Source: Photobacterium phosphoreum (GTDB taxonomy: Bacteria; Pseudomonadota; Gammaproteobacteria; Enterobacterales; Vibrionaceae). From it: a stretch of DNA of 64,000 nucleotides. The stretch is from assembly GCF_002954725.1 (NCBI RefSeq), contig NZ_MSCQ01000002.1, positions 382,835 through 446,834 on the forward strand. Direction: 5' to 3'. Below the pieces are notes generated by a model that ran no database searches, was not told where the DNA came from, and saw only the letters and a list, made by a program, of their open reading frames with translations. Of this stretch, positions 37,957 to 46,965 are shown one piece after another. A program made the translations under genes and the position numbers. Numbering within the stretch: the stretch's first letter is position 1; each line of letters opens with the position of its first letter.

Positions 37957-39456
37957 TTATGCTTCTCGTTGACTTTCATGCCATGTTTTAGCTTGCTTAT
38001 AACTGTCGATAGCCAATACACGCATTTGTTTATGATCAACAATAGGTAACGGATAATCGACACTACCAAAACCAGACCACAATGAAGGCGCATGAATATA
38101 TTGATCAGGGACTGATTTAAGTTCAGGTATCCATTGACGAATAAACTCACCGTTGGGATCAAAGCGTTCACTTTGTGTGGTTGGATTAAACACCCGAAAA
38201 TACGGTTGAGCATCAGTCCCCGTTGAGGCCGCCCATTGCCAGCCGCCATTATTAGACGCTAACTCTCCATCAATAAGCTGTTGCATAAACCACCGCTCAC
38301 CGATACGCCAATCACACAACATATCTTTAGTTAAAAAACTGGCGGTGATCATTCGTAATCGATTATGCATCCAACCGGTTGCGGCCAATTGTCGCATCGC
38401 AGCATCCACCAGTGGAAATCCGGTTATTCCTTGTTGCCAAGCATGTACATGGTCGCTATTTTCTAACCACTGTATATGATGAGTATATGGCTGAAATGGC
38501 TGGTTTTTACTTAAACGATCATCGCTATCAAGTAGATGATTATAGAACTCACGCCATACCACTTCACTGAGCCAGACAAAGCCGCCATTTTCTTTGTTTA
38601 TCTCGACACATTGAGGCAAGGTTTCCGTTAACGCGGCTAAACATTGACGAGCAGATAATGCCCCAATCGCTAAATACGGTGATAGACAACTAGTGCCATC
38701 AATCGCAGGAAAATCACGTTGCTGTTGATAATATTCAGCTTTGGTTTCACAAAACATCTGTAACCGTTGTTGAATAACACCTTCATCAACCGACCATAAT
38801 AAGCTGTCTTGTTTGATATAATGAAAAGTTTGAATATTACAATTAGCGGCAATATCGCCTTCAAGCAAATTAAAACATTGTTGACTAAGCGTTACCTTGT
38901 CATTATTTGTAACAGGCTGATAATTATGCTTTAAAAACTGTGTTAACCATGCATTTCTATATGGCGTAAACACCTTATACATTTGTTGCTGTTTGGTTAG
39001 CACACTACCAGGTGGCAACACACAATAATCATCACTGCAATGCCAGTGTTTATCCTGTGCAATTAATGCTTGCTCGACGGCAATATCACGTTGCTTTTCG
39101 TTCCAAGGATGCTGGCGATTACAATAAACTGCCTTAATTTGATACTGCTGACACAGGTTTATAATAGTGTCTGGTACTGCTTGAAAATCGTCACATTCAA
39201 GGGTTAACAAAGGAATATTGATATCTTTAAGCTGTTGTTTGACAACCCTTAACCGTCGCTCAATTAAATCAATCTGTCGCCCTGAAATATGATGTTGATA
39301 CCACTGCATTGGCGTTGCAATATAAGCCGCAATCACGGGTAAACCTGATGCTATCGCACGATTTAAAGCGGTATTGTCAGTAACACGCAAATCAGCGCGT
39401 AGCCATAACAGAGCATGCTCGACGGCGGGCGTCGTTGATTGAGGCGCGAGATTCAT
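37957..39456 (-). CDS. phrB: Deoxyribodipyrimidine photolyase PhrB
   Basis: A 499-residue class I CPD photolyase that repairs UV dimers with blue light, FADH and an antenna pigment. The N-terminal Rossmann-like domain starts LLWLRADLRVTDNTAL; the FAD domain shows WREFYNHLL, DAAMRQLAATGWMHNRLRM and ASTGTDAQPYFRVFNP. Slightly longer than E. coli PhrB (472). AAGGAG lies 6 bases before the ATG. Confidence 0.95.
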   Translation of the reverse strand: MNLAPQSTTPAVEHALLWLRADLRVTDNTALNRAIASGLPVIAAYIATPMQWYQHHISGRQIDLIERRLRVVKQQLKDINIPLLTLECDDFQAVPDTIINLCQQYQIKAVYCNRQHPWNEKQRDIAVEQALIAQDKHWHCSDDYCVLPPGSVLTKQQQMYKVFTPYRNAWLTQFLKHNYQPVTNNDKVTLSQQCFNLLEGDIAANCNIQTFHYIKQDSLLWSVDEGVIQQRLQMFCETKAEYYQQQRDFPAIDGTSCLSPYLAIGALSARQCLAALTETLPQCVEINKENGGFVWLSEVVWREFYNHLLDSDDRLSKNQPFQPYTHHIQWLENSDHVHAWQQGITGFPLVDAAMRQLAATGWMHNRLRMITASFLTKDMLCDWRIGERWFMQQLIDGELASNNGGWQWAASTGTDAQPYFRVFNPTTQSERFDPNGEFIRQWIPELKSVPDQYIHAPSLWSGFGSVDYPLPIVDHKQMRVLAIDSYKQAKTWHESQREA

Positions 39457-39559
39457 TACTGTCTCCTTCGGTACAATTCTTCCGTTCGATTAATGGTTCT
39501 ATTAATGACGACTCTGATTGTATTGATTGTATTCATAGCTTATTTATAGCTATCACTCA

Positions 39560-40357
39560 TTACTGCCCATGGATCGTTTTTATACTCCCCACAAAATGTA
39601 ACGTCACGCCTGTTTCTTGTTCTACCATTTCAATATCAGCTAATTGACGACGACTTAATTTTGTCTCGCCCACCACCACTAAATCTTTAATATTACGTTC
39701 ACGGATACAAGCTGAAATGCCCGTTAATCGGCCTGATAAATTGGTCATAATAGTGACGCCGTCACCTTTATAGCACCATGCTAATCCTTGCTGCCAAATA
39801 TTATGATCAATCTGTTGGTCAAAACTTATCAACAGACAAGTCAGTTTTTTTTCATCGTTAATCTTGGTAATAATGTTAATAAAACAAACAGTTAAAACTG
39901 ATGACCACAAGCTTTTTTGTACTGTAATTAACGGATTATCTTGATGTTCAATCACAGCACTTACTTCTGGTAATAAACGCTGTTGAATGACCTTATACGG
40001 ATATATTTTTAATGCTTCATTGATCAGGCGTTCTAATTTAAAGCCATTTAATACTTGTACCGCACAAATAATATCAGCCGTTATATCTAATGGTTGTGAT
40101 TGTTGTAATACAGGATCGCAACCACCCACCAATAACGGTTTCACTTTGCCAATAGAAACCCCTTTTGCTAACCAATCAAGAATCAACTGAATCTTCGCAA
40201 TATCTGCTTCTGTGTATAACCGATGACCTTTTGGTGTTCGTAGAGGTACTAATAATCCATAACGACGCTGCCATGCTCTTAATGTTACCGAGTTGACCCC
40301 TGTAATTTCAGAAACCTCACTGATGGCAAATAATTTCATGTCAGTAAGAGCACTCAT
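39560..40357 (-). CDS. MerR-type regulator of the LitR/CarH/BldC-like group
   Basis: A 265-residue protein with an N-terminal MerR winged HTH (ISEVSEITGVNSVTLRAWQRRYGLL, residues 12-77) and a C-terminal domain laid out like the cobalamin-binding region of LitR/CarH. The expected E/DxHxxG base-off motif is not intact: DHNIWQQGLAW is the nearest stretch. It may therefore sense light through B12 weakly, differently, or not at all. It is the obvious candidate to bind the TTGTACAA array 1 kb upstream. Confidence 0.85.
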   Translation of the reverse strand: MSALTDMKLFAISEVSEITGVNSVTLRAWQRRYGLLVPLRTPKGHRLYTEADIAKIQLILDWLAKGVSIGKVKPLLVGGCDPVLQQSQPLDITADIICAVQVLNGFKLERLINEALKIYPYKVIQQRLLPEVSAVIEHQDNPLITVQKSLWSSVLTVCFINIITKINDEKKLTCLLISFDQQIDHNIWQQGLAWCYKGDGVTIMTNLSGRLTGISACIRERNIKDLVVVGETKLSRRQLADIEMVEQETGVTLHFVGSIKTIHGQ

Positions 40358-40402
40358 AAAACCTCTTTAAAATAACCAATGGATGCAATAACAACTTATT
40401 CC

Positions 40403-41350
40403 TTACAATGAATACCGTAGCTTTAAACTTTCAGGATAAAGTTCTAAATAAGCTTGATCAGATAAATAACTATCAGGATGAACTTTTAAATGATGATTAA
40501 TGAGCGTTAAAGCAGCAATTAAAGGTAAATTACCGTCGCGATAACGCATGATCACATCACGGAATTCTGCTTTTTGTGGCTTATCTAAATCACGTTTGAA
40601 ATAACCCTGAATATGCATTAAGACATTGGTGTTATTTTTACGGCTGGCTCTTTGCTTTAATGCATCCATAAATAACTGGCGATATTCAACAAAGAATGCA
40701 TTTAAGTCATCCCATTTATGAATATCAGAAACAAAGGGGCCTAATACACGATAGGCTTGTGGATCATGCGCCATCAGACACAATTTATAACGAGAATGAA
40801 ATTTAATAATACTGTCACGGGTTACCCCATCAGCAATCGAGCGATATAAATCATCTAGAGCATAAATTCGAAAAATGAAGTTCTCACGTAATACCGGATC
40901 TTGTAACCGTCCGTCTTCTTCTATCGGTAGCCATGGCATTCTATCCATCAATCGTTGCGTATAAATACCGACCGAGCCACCAGCAACTGAATTACCATTA
41001 TCTAAATATAATTTAACCCGTTCCATGCCACAGGTGGGTGATTTTGCACACACAATATAACCGCGTAAATGTTCAAAACTAGGTAATTGACTATCTGCAA
41101 ATGCGATCATTTGATCGGTATAATCAATCTCGTGATCTCTAGAGTCAACCAATGCAATACGATCACTGTTATCTTGTAAACGAATCGTTGGACGCGGTAC
41201 TGTCATCCCAATCCCTACTTCAGGGCATACCGGTTTAAAATCAAAGTATTCACTCAATTCTTCATCCGCAAAACGATTACGTTTATGCCCACCATCGAAA
41301 CGTACTTTCTGCCCTAAAACACAAGCGCTAATACCAACAGGAATTCCCAT
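40403..41350 (-). CDS. TudS (DUF523)-DUF1722 fusion protein (YbgA-like)
   Basis: A 315-residue protein. The N-terminal DUF523 domain is of the thiouracil desulfurase TudS type, with VGISACVLGQKVRFDGGH and cysteines at 10, 42 and 107 suited to a [4Fe-4S] cluster. The C-terminal DUF1722 domain (about 190-315) has LMHIQGYFKRDL and YLELYPESL. Found beside phr also in E. coli (ybgA). I choose the ATG at 41350 with GGAGG upstream; the longer TTG start at 41383 lies inside an operator. Confidence 0.87.
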   Translation of the reverse strand: MGIPVGISACVLGQKVRFDGGHKRNRFADEELSEYFDFKPVCPEVGIGMTVPRPTIRLQDNSDRIALVDSRDHEIDYTDQMIAFADSQLPSFEHLRGYIVCAKSPTCGMERVKLYLDNGNSVAGGSVGIYTQRLMDRMPWLPIEEDGRLQDPVLRENFIFRIYALDDLYRSIADGVTRDSIIKFHSRYKLCLMAHDPQAYRVLGPFVSDIHKWDDLNAFFVEYRQLFMDALKQRASRKNNTNVLMHIQGYFKRDLDKPQKAEFRDVIMRYRDGNLPLIAALTLINHHLKVHPDSYLSDQAYLELYPESLKLRYSL

Positions 41351-41375
41351 GCCGCCTCCAAACCCTACATCAAGG

Positions 41376-41450
41376 TTGTACAATTGTTAAAAGTTGTACA
41401 ATAAATGTAGCCAAAAAAATTATAGTTGTACAACTTTTTTTTTTGTACAA
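41376..41450 (-). promoter_or_regulatory. Four TTGTACAA operator repeats (LitR/PplR-type)
   Basis: Exact TTGTACAA octamers at 41376-41383, 41394-41401, 41426-41433 and 41443-41450. The first pair has TGTACA-N12-TGTACA spacing, the form reported for light-responsive PplR/LitR operators; the second pair has N11. They lie immediately upstream of the first gene of the photolyase cluster and would cover its promoter. Confidence 0.75.
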
Positions 41451-41491
41451 CTTATTAACGCCTCTATCAATACATTACACCACTCAATCGC

Positions 41492-41524
41492 AGCCATAAA
41501 AAAAGCGACCATCAAGGTCGCTTT
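41492..41524 (-). terminator. Terminator after DUF218 gene (copy 1)
   Basis: AAAGCGACC-ATCAA-GGTCGCTTT hairpin with seven T on the minus strand. The 32 bases 41492-41523 are identical to 42842-42873. Confidence 0.88.
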
Positions 41525-41550
41525 AATGTACTAAATAGCAGTAAATAATA

Positions 41551-42645
41551 TTATCTTTGCTCTAAAGGGTATGAGCGATAACTCCACATGCCATAAACAC
41601 GTAGAGCATCACGATAAATCCCTAATAACTCACCATCAGTTGGGACTTTTAGTTCATCTAATGGGCGATCATTAGCAGCATAAGTGTCAAATAAGATCCC
41701 TTTAGGACCCGTTTGCCAACTCGCCACTTCAAATAAAGCTTGTCCTCGACGAACATGGCTTGCAGAACTGATAATTGTTGCATGATCAATATCATGACGA
41801 GCTAAGGCATAGCTACTGTATAGTGCATTTTCTACCGTGCTTCTCGCGTAGTTATCTTCAATAATACGGGCTTTATTTATCCCGTTTTTCACTAGCCAGT
41901 CAGCCATTAGCTTACCTTCAGTTTGGTGATTTTTAGGCACGCCACCAGTAACTATGATGTAAGTGTTAGGATCACTTTTCGCCATCGCGAGCGTGGCATT
42001 TAATCGATCAATTAAAATTTCATTCATACTGCCATCTGGATTTAAAGCATAACCCAATGTAATGATAGCATTATTACCTTTAGCGGGTTTTTTAATTGTA
42101 TTACTTAATGGTGTCGCAACGATTCTATCAATGGTAGACATGATTTTTTTTAAATCAGTAACACGGCCTTTATTTAACAACTCTAACGCATATAAATGTT
42201 TGGTTACTTCGCTTTTATTGCCTTTGAAATTTTGCCAAATGACAAGATATGAATGTGCGTCTACATCATCAGGAGCAACGGATAATATTTGGGTAAACAG
42301 CTCAATGGCTCGATCAACATTACTATTATAAATCTGAGCATTAGCCGCAGAAAATAATAAATCAACACGATAAGGTTCAAGTTTATAAGCATCGAGTAAG
42401 TTATTAGTGATCATCTCTACATTGCTTGGCATTTTTGCCGTAAAGCCTGCATGAGAGATACGAGCTGGATTTTTAAATATTTGGTAAGCATCATTCAGTA
42501 ATTGATCAACAACCTGACGTTGAGAGGTCATTTCGGTGTAATTAATCTGGGGTTGAACCGCATCTAATGCAGCAATGCTTGGTGCTGAATAAAAAGAGCT
42601 AGAAAGGATAGCCACCAAGGAAAGAGTTAAGAATGTGCGTTTCAT
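41551..42645 (-). CDS. ElyC/SanA/YdcF (DUF218) family protein with TPR-like N part
   Basis: A 364-residue exported protein: signal peptide (cleavage near SIAA), helical TPR-like region (about 75-190) and DUF218 domain (about 195-340) with IITLGYALNPDGSMN, YIIVTGGVPKN and AIEDNYARSTVEN-type residues. DUF218 proteins such as ElyC and SanA affect envelope integrity and peptidoglycan or ECA metabolism. The periplasmic location here fits that. Confidence 0.82.
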   Translation of the reverse strand: MKRTFLTLSLVAILSSSFYSAPSIAALDAVQPQINYTEMTSQRQVVDQLLNDAYQIFKNPARISHAGFTAKMPSNVEMITNNLLDAYKLEPYRVDLLFSAANAQIYNSNVDRAIELFTQILSVAPDDVDAHSYLVIWQNFKGNKSEVTKHLYALELLNKGRVTDLKKIMSTIDRIVATPLSNTIKKPAKGNNAIITLGYALNPDGSMNEILIDRLNATLAMAKSDPNTYIIVTGGVPKNHQTEGKLMADWLVKNGINKARIIEDNYARSTVENALYSSYALARHDIDHATIISSASHVRRGQALFEVASWQTGPKGILFDTYAANDRPLDELKVPTDGELLGIYRDALRVYGMWSYRSYPLEQR

Positions 42646-42841
42646 AATAAATCCAACTGTAAAACAAAAAACGTATTCTATGTTCTATAACGTTGCTTTT
42701 TTGTGAATAGCATCGTATTTCTTTTGTCTCTTTTATAATATTTACAAAGTATGAACTAACATCAAAATTACGCTATATACTTAAAATATAGACATTAAAA
42801 ATGTTGATTAATGGCATTAAATGTTAATCAACAGATTAAAT

Positions 42842-42873
42842 AGCCATAAAAAAAGCGACCATCAAGGTCGCTT
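42842..42873 (-). terminator. Terminator after rlmF (copy 2)
   Basis: Same hairpin and flanks as 41492-41523 (32 identical bases). It follows the rlmF stop codon by about 32 bases and carries the T tract on the minus strand. Confidence 0.85.
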
Positions 42874-42904
42874 GTTATCAATGTGGATATGTATTACTGA
42901 AACA

Positions 42905-43927
42905 TTAAGCCCAGCGTTCTGCTTGCCACTCTGCTTGTTGTTCTTCGTTTAAGAACGTCCATGCAACAACACGCGAGATTTTCTGCCCTTGTGACATCTC
43001 AATAGTTTTCACTTGGAATGCGCTGACTTTTTCAAGCTGCTTATAAATAACGCCAAGGTTTTCTTTCTTAGAAACAAGTGTTGTGAACCAGAAACACTGT
43101 GTCGCTTTGGTCGCACTTTGATTGATCATCTTTTTAATGAAACCAACTTCGCCACCGGTACACCACAATTCAGCCTTTTGACCACCAAAGTTAAGCACTG
43201 GCGTTGTTGACTCAGATTTCGCATTAACTGCCGAAAGCTTATTACTACGACCATGAGCTTGACGCTTTTTGTTTGAGTTAGTCGTTAGATTACGCACTTT
43301 ACGCTCAGATACAGCCATTGCTTCTTCTTCTGAGCCGTGGAATGGTGGATTACACATTGTAAAATCAAACACTTCTTCATCTTGAATCACATCGGTAAAG
43401 ATATTATCAGCATGATTTTGAAGACGAATTTGAATAGCACCTTTTAATTTAGCGTTGTTAGCGGCAATGAATTTAGCAGACTTAACGGCTAAAGCATCAA
43501 TTTCAGAGCCTACAAACTGCCAGCCATACACACGATGACCAATGATTGGATAAACACAGTTTGCGCCAATGCCAATATCTAGGCCACGAACACCTTTACC
43601 TTCAGGAATAGCGCCGCCATTAGATTGCGCCAATAAATCTGCAATGTAATGAATATAATCAGCACGACCAGGAATAGGTGGACATAGGAAACCCGCAGGG
43701 ATATCCCAGTAATCAACATTATAAAAATGCTTTAATAACGCTTTATTCAACGTTTTAACTGCAAGTGGATCCGAGAAGTTTACGGAAAGATCACCATAAG
43801 CATTTTCACTAACATATTGCGCTAGCTCAGGTGTTGCTTGAGTTAATGTCGCAAAGTCATAACGCGCACGGTGTGGGTTACGTGGATGTAGGCCTTGTTT
43901 AGGCTGTGCGGCTTTCTTTTGGGTCAT
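42905..43927 (-). CDS. rlmF: 23S rRNA (adenine1618-N6)-methyltransferase RlmF
   Basis: A 340-residue SAM-dependent methyltransferase that modifies A1618 of 23S rRNA. It has the SAM motif [13 protein letters not shown], the catalytic NPPF ([11 protein letters not shown]) and the family's conserved start [15 protein letters not shown] Ser/Lys-rich insert at about 215-245 is variable between species. Length is near that of E. coli RlmF (308) plus insert. Confidence 0.94.
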   Translation of the reverse strand: MTQKKAAQPKQGLHPRNPHRARYDFATLTQATPELAQYVSENAYGDLSVNFSDPLAVKTLNKALLKHFYNVDYWDIPAGFLCPPIPGRADYIHYIADLLAQSNGGAIPEGKGVRGLDIGIGANCVYPIIGHRVYGWQFVGSEIDALAVKSAKFIAANNAKLKGAIQIRLQNHADNIFTDVIQDEEVFDFTMCNPPFHGSEEEAMAVSERKVRNLTTNSNKKRQAHGRSNKLSAVNAKSESTTPVLNFGGQKAELWCTGGEVGFIKKMINQSATKATQCFWFTTLVSKKENLGVIYKQLEKVSAFQVKTIEMSQGQKISRVVAWTFLNEEQQAEWQAERWA

Positions 43928-44217
43928 CTTTGCTACTCGCAGGAATCAAATACAATTAAGCGCAGCATTGTACATGCTAAACCCTGATAACCTTAGCACC
44001 TTAACGATCAAATGCACAAAAAACATGCAAATGATGATAACAATTGCTTATTATCTGCTTAAATCTACGATTAAAAACAAAATCTCCCACCAAACTATCG
44101 CGACATCAGCATTCAAATCCCATTCAATCATCGTGATAACCCACTCGTTGTAATCTCTATTATTCTTAAAGAAGCACTTATACTTAAACATGACTCTATC
44201 TTGCCAGGAGTGATATT

Positions 44218-45351
44218 ATGACGATTATCTCCCCATCATCTCAGCCTTCTTTCTCGTCTTTGTACGCATTATTATTGATGGTGGCTCTCAGCCTTTTAGT
44301 GCTTTTTTATTCTCCAAACTCTCAAGCTCAAGCAGGCATTAATACTAAAACACTGCAAGTCGGCACATATTCTTGCCCACCTTTTGTCATAATTGATGAG
44401 CCTAATAATTATCAGGGATTAACATTTTTACTGTGGAATAATATTGCCACTAAACTCAACCTTGAATATACGGTTCAAGTACTGCCGCTTAAAGATCTGC
44501 TTGCCGCTGTCGCCAGTGGGAAAATTGATATTGGTTTATCTTGTATTTCTATTACCCCTGAACGTGAAGAAATATTAGATTTTTCCCATTCCTTTTATGA
44601 AACAAATTTGGCGATAGCGATTAAACAACAAAGTCATTGGGAAACCTTTATTAATCTCATCTTTAATAAAAAACTCTTACAAATCCTATTGGCGGTATCC
44701 ATTACTGCCACTATTGTAGGTGGGATTTATTACCTACTTGAACACCGTGTCAACCGTAAGCTTTATTCAATGAAATCACCGTTAGCTCGCTTAATCGAAG
44801 GGTTTATTTTAGGGTTATTATTTATCACCAAAGGCCCCTTTAATTATTATGAATTTAAAACCTTAACCGGACGAGTGATTACGGTGTTATTAGCGGTTAT
44901 CACTACCTTATTTATTGCCAGTATTACTGCTGTTCTTGCCAGTTCATTTACGTTAGGCCTGCTTAATAACGATATTAAAAGCCCCAATGATTTAGATAAT
45001 GTCATCACGGGGGCCAAACAATCATCGACCTCATCAAATTTTTTGACGAACCACAGTATTAGTCATAAAGCTTATCCAACCGTTGCTGCAATGCTGGTAG
45101 CGTTAGATAAAGGTGAAATAAATGCGGTTGTCGCTGACGATGCAATTTTGAGGTATCAAATAAAAATGGCGAAAGGCCACGGTGATTTTGAACAATTACA
45201 GGTTCTTCCCTATCAATTTGAAAAACAAAATTATGGGATAGTGCTTGGTGAGAATAGTCCCTATGATGAAGAAATTAATCGTGAACTATTACAATTTCGA
45301 AAAAGTAACCAATGGAAAAAAGCACTAACTGAATATTTTAAAATCAAATAA
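44218..45351 (+). CDS. Prokaryotic ionotropic glutamate receptor-like protein (GluR0 type)
   Basis: A 377-residue protein in which a periplasmic amino-acid-binding domain is split by a membrane pore module. The order is signal/anchor (15-37), binding lobe 1 (TLQVGTYSCPPFV, IDIGLSCISITPEREE), TM1 (about 152-172), a re-entrant segment around LGLLFITKGPFNYYEF, TM2 (about 219-243), then lobe 2. This is the GluR0 layout. The K-channel-like TVGYG filter of GluR0 is not present. AGGAG lies 7 bases before the ATG. It could alternatively be a non-conducting sensor. Confidence 0.72.
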   Translation: MTIISPSSQPSFSSLYALLLMVALSLLVLFYSPNSQAQAGINTKTLQVGTYSCPPFVIIDEPNNYQGLTFLLWNNIATKLNLEYTVQVLPLKDLLAAVASGKIDIGLSCISITPEREEILDFSHSFYETNLAIAIKQQSHWETFINLIFNKKLLQILLAVSITATIVGGIYYLLEHRVNRKLYSMKSPLARLIEGFILGLLFITKGPFNYYEFKTLTGRVITVLLAVITTLFIASITAVLASSFTLGLLNNDIKSPNDLDNVITGAKQSSTSSNFLTNHSISHKAYPTVAAMLVALDKGEINAVVADDAILRYQIKMAKGHGDFEQLQVLPYQFEKQNYGIVLGENSPYDEEINRELLQFRKSNQWKKALTEYFKIK

Positions 45352-45388
45352 TGTGGGATCTTAGCCATTTCAGGCTTTATCTCATAAA

Positions 45389-45412
45389 AAAGGAGCACCA
45401 AAGCGCTCCTTT
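45389..45412. terminator. Terminator between convergent genes
   Basis: AAAGGAGC / GCTCCTTT stem with an 8-base loop and A/T runs on both sides, serving both the GluR0-like gene and viaA. Confidence 0.8.
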
Positions 45413-45447
45413 ATCACTTAAAACACCAGCACTTAAAAAACCAACAC

Positions 45448-46911
45448 TTAACGCAGTTTAAATAACCGCCCAAGCTGGGTTAACGTGGATGGATGATAAG
45501 ACCAACAATGATCAAACAACTCCAATAATTGTGGATTACCGTATTTAGATAAGTTCACCGCATGAAAACGATTTTTCTGCTGTTTTAACTTTTGCACACG
45601 CGCTTGCATTGCTTCAGGTTGGCTAGGCGCTATAAAGTCGGACAATACCACCAAGTCAGCATTTTTGTATTTACCGTCAGCCATAAGATCAATCGACTGA
45701 TCAAGCACTGGCCCCAGATCCGTACCACCATGAAATGAATACGACAAAAAGTTAACCACTTCATGCAAGCCATCTTGTTTCGTGAGTTCATAAGTGATTT
45801 TTTGGGTTGAAAACATAATCACAAAACAATCACGCTCTTCAACCAATGCTATTTGCATCAAACCGTATGCCAATGCTTTCGCACAGTTTTCAGGATAGCC
45901 TGACATTGAACCAGACGCATCGATGCAGACAATAAAGGGGCCTTTAGGTTGATCAACCTGCTTGGTTTGTCGCTGAAAAGATTTTACTTTGCGTAATTTA
46001 CGCTGAGTACCCTGCATACGATAATTCATTAATCGCTTATCGGCTAAGTGCTTATAAAAGATCACTTCGAGTTCAGGGTAAGCTAAAAACATCGCTTCAT
46101 TGGGCAACAGTTTCGTTAGATCATCACTTTCATGGATCCCGACGATATCATCGGTGACATTGTCACTGATTTCTTCCACCAGCTTCATTTGCTCGGCTTT
46201 TACCCGTTCTTTATTGGGATCATCCACTTCATTCGCCATTCGACCTAATTTTTCTGCAATGTCTTGAAGACCGTTATTCTTTTTTAAGAATGCCGCAATT
46301 TTCTTCATGACATCAACATCGGTTTTGGTCAATTTTGCTTGTGCCATATCCCACAAACGCCCGGCTTTACTGGCATCACCTGCATCAGTGACTGCCGCCA
46401 TTTTTTTCATGGTTTCAATACGTTGATACAAGTCTTTTAGCAGTTGATCCTTTTGCTCTTCAACTTCAGATTCTTGAGCTTCACGCAATGCATGAGCAAG
46501 ATACTCATACCATTTATCACAAAAAAAACGTTGAAACATCGGGTTATGTTTGTTTTGTTCTTTTGCTAATAAACTTTTAGCCTTGAAATAGAAGGCTGAC
46601 TGTCCTTCTAGTTGCTTTACGATCTGCTCGGAATGGGTAAAGAAGTATTCTTGATTCCATGTGCAGACTTGTTGATACAAATTAATTTCATCACTAAATT
46701 GTTCGACAACCGTACCTTTAGTCGTCTTTTTGAGCATCTGACCACGCCATTTCATGATTTGATTTTTCATGGCTGTTTTAACTCCAGGGCTAGCCTCTGC
46801 AGCCATTAATAACTGCGGTCTGACCATGACTTCATGTACAGCTGAATCAATAATACCCGACTCTGCAAGCATCAAAGCAAAATTTAATCCTTCAGATACT
46901 GGCATAGGCAT
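45448..46911 (-). CDS. viaA: VWA-domain protein ViaA
   Basis: A 487-residue partner of the RavA ATPase. The C-terminal von Willebrand A domain carries a MIDAS (GPFIVCIDASGSMSG, GGTDL, SDFIA). The N-terminal helical part has GRLWDMAQAKL. E. coli RavA-ViaA interacts with LdcI and fumarate reductase/Nuo and sensitises cells to aminoglycosides. It follows ravA by 54 bases. The second in-frame ATG (46905) has better SD spacing. Confidence 0.92.
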   Translation of the reverse strand: MPMPVSEGLNFALMLAESGIIDSAVHEVMVRPQLLMAAEASPGVKTAMKNQIMKWRGQMLKKTTKGTVVEQFSDEINLYQQVCTWNQEYFFTHSEQIVKQLEGQSAFYFKAKSLLAKEQNKHNPMFQRFFCDKWYEYLAHALREAQESEVEEQKDQLLKDLYQRIETMKKMAAVTDAGDASKAGRLWDMAQAKLTKTDVDVMKKIAAFLKKNNGLQDIAEKLGRMANEVDDPNKERVKAEQMKLVEEISDNVTDDIVGIHESDDLTKLLPNEAMFLAYPELEVIFYKHLADKRLMNYRMQGTQRKLRKVKSFQRQTKQVDQPKGPFIVCIDASGSMSGYPENCAKALAYGLMQIALVEERDCFVIMFSTQKITYELTKQDGLHEVVNFLSYSFHGGTDLGPVLDQSIDLMADGKYKNADLVVLSDFIAPSQPEAMQARVQKLKQQKNRFHAVNLSKYGNPQLLELFDHCWSYHPSTLTQLGRLFKLR

Positions 46912-46965
46912 CTATCCTTTACTTTATTTTCCATTACATATAACCATGCTGCTTTTTATCTTAAA

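Noticed and set aside
43969..43974. Single TGTACA upstream of rlmF as another LitR-type site
   Set aside because: Only one half-site, no partner at 11 or 12 bases.
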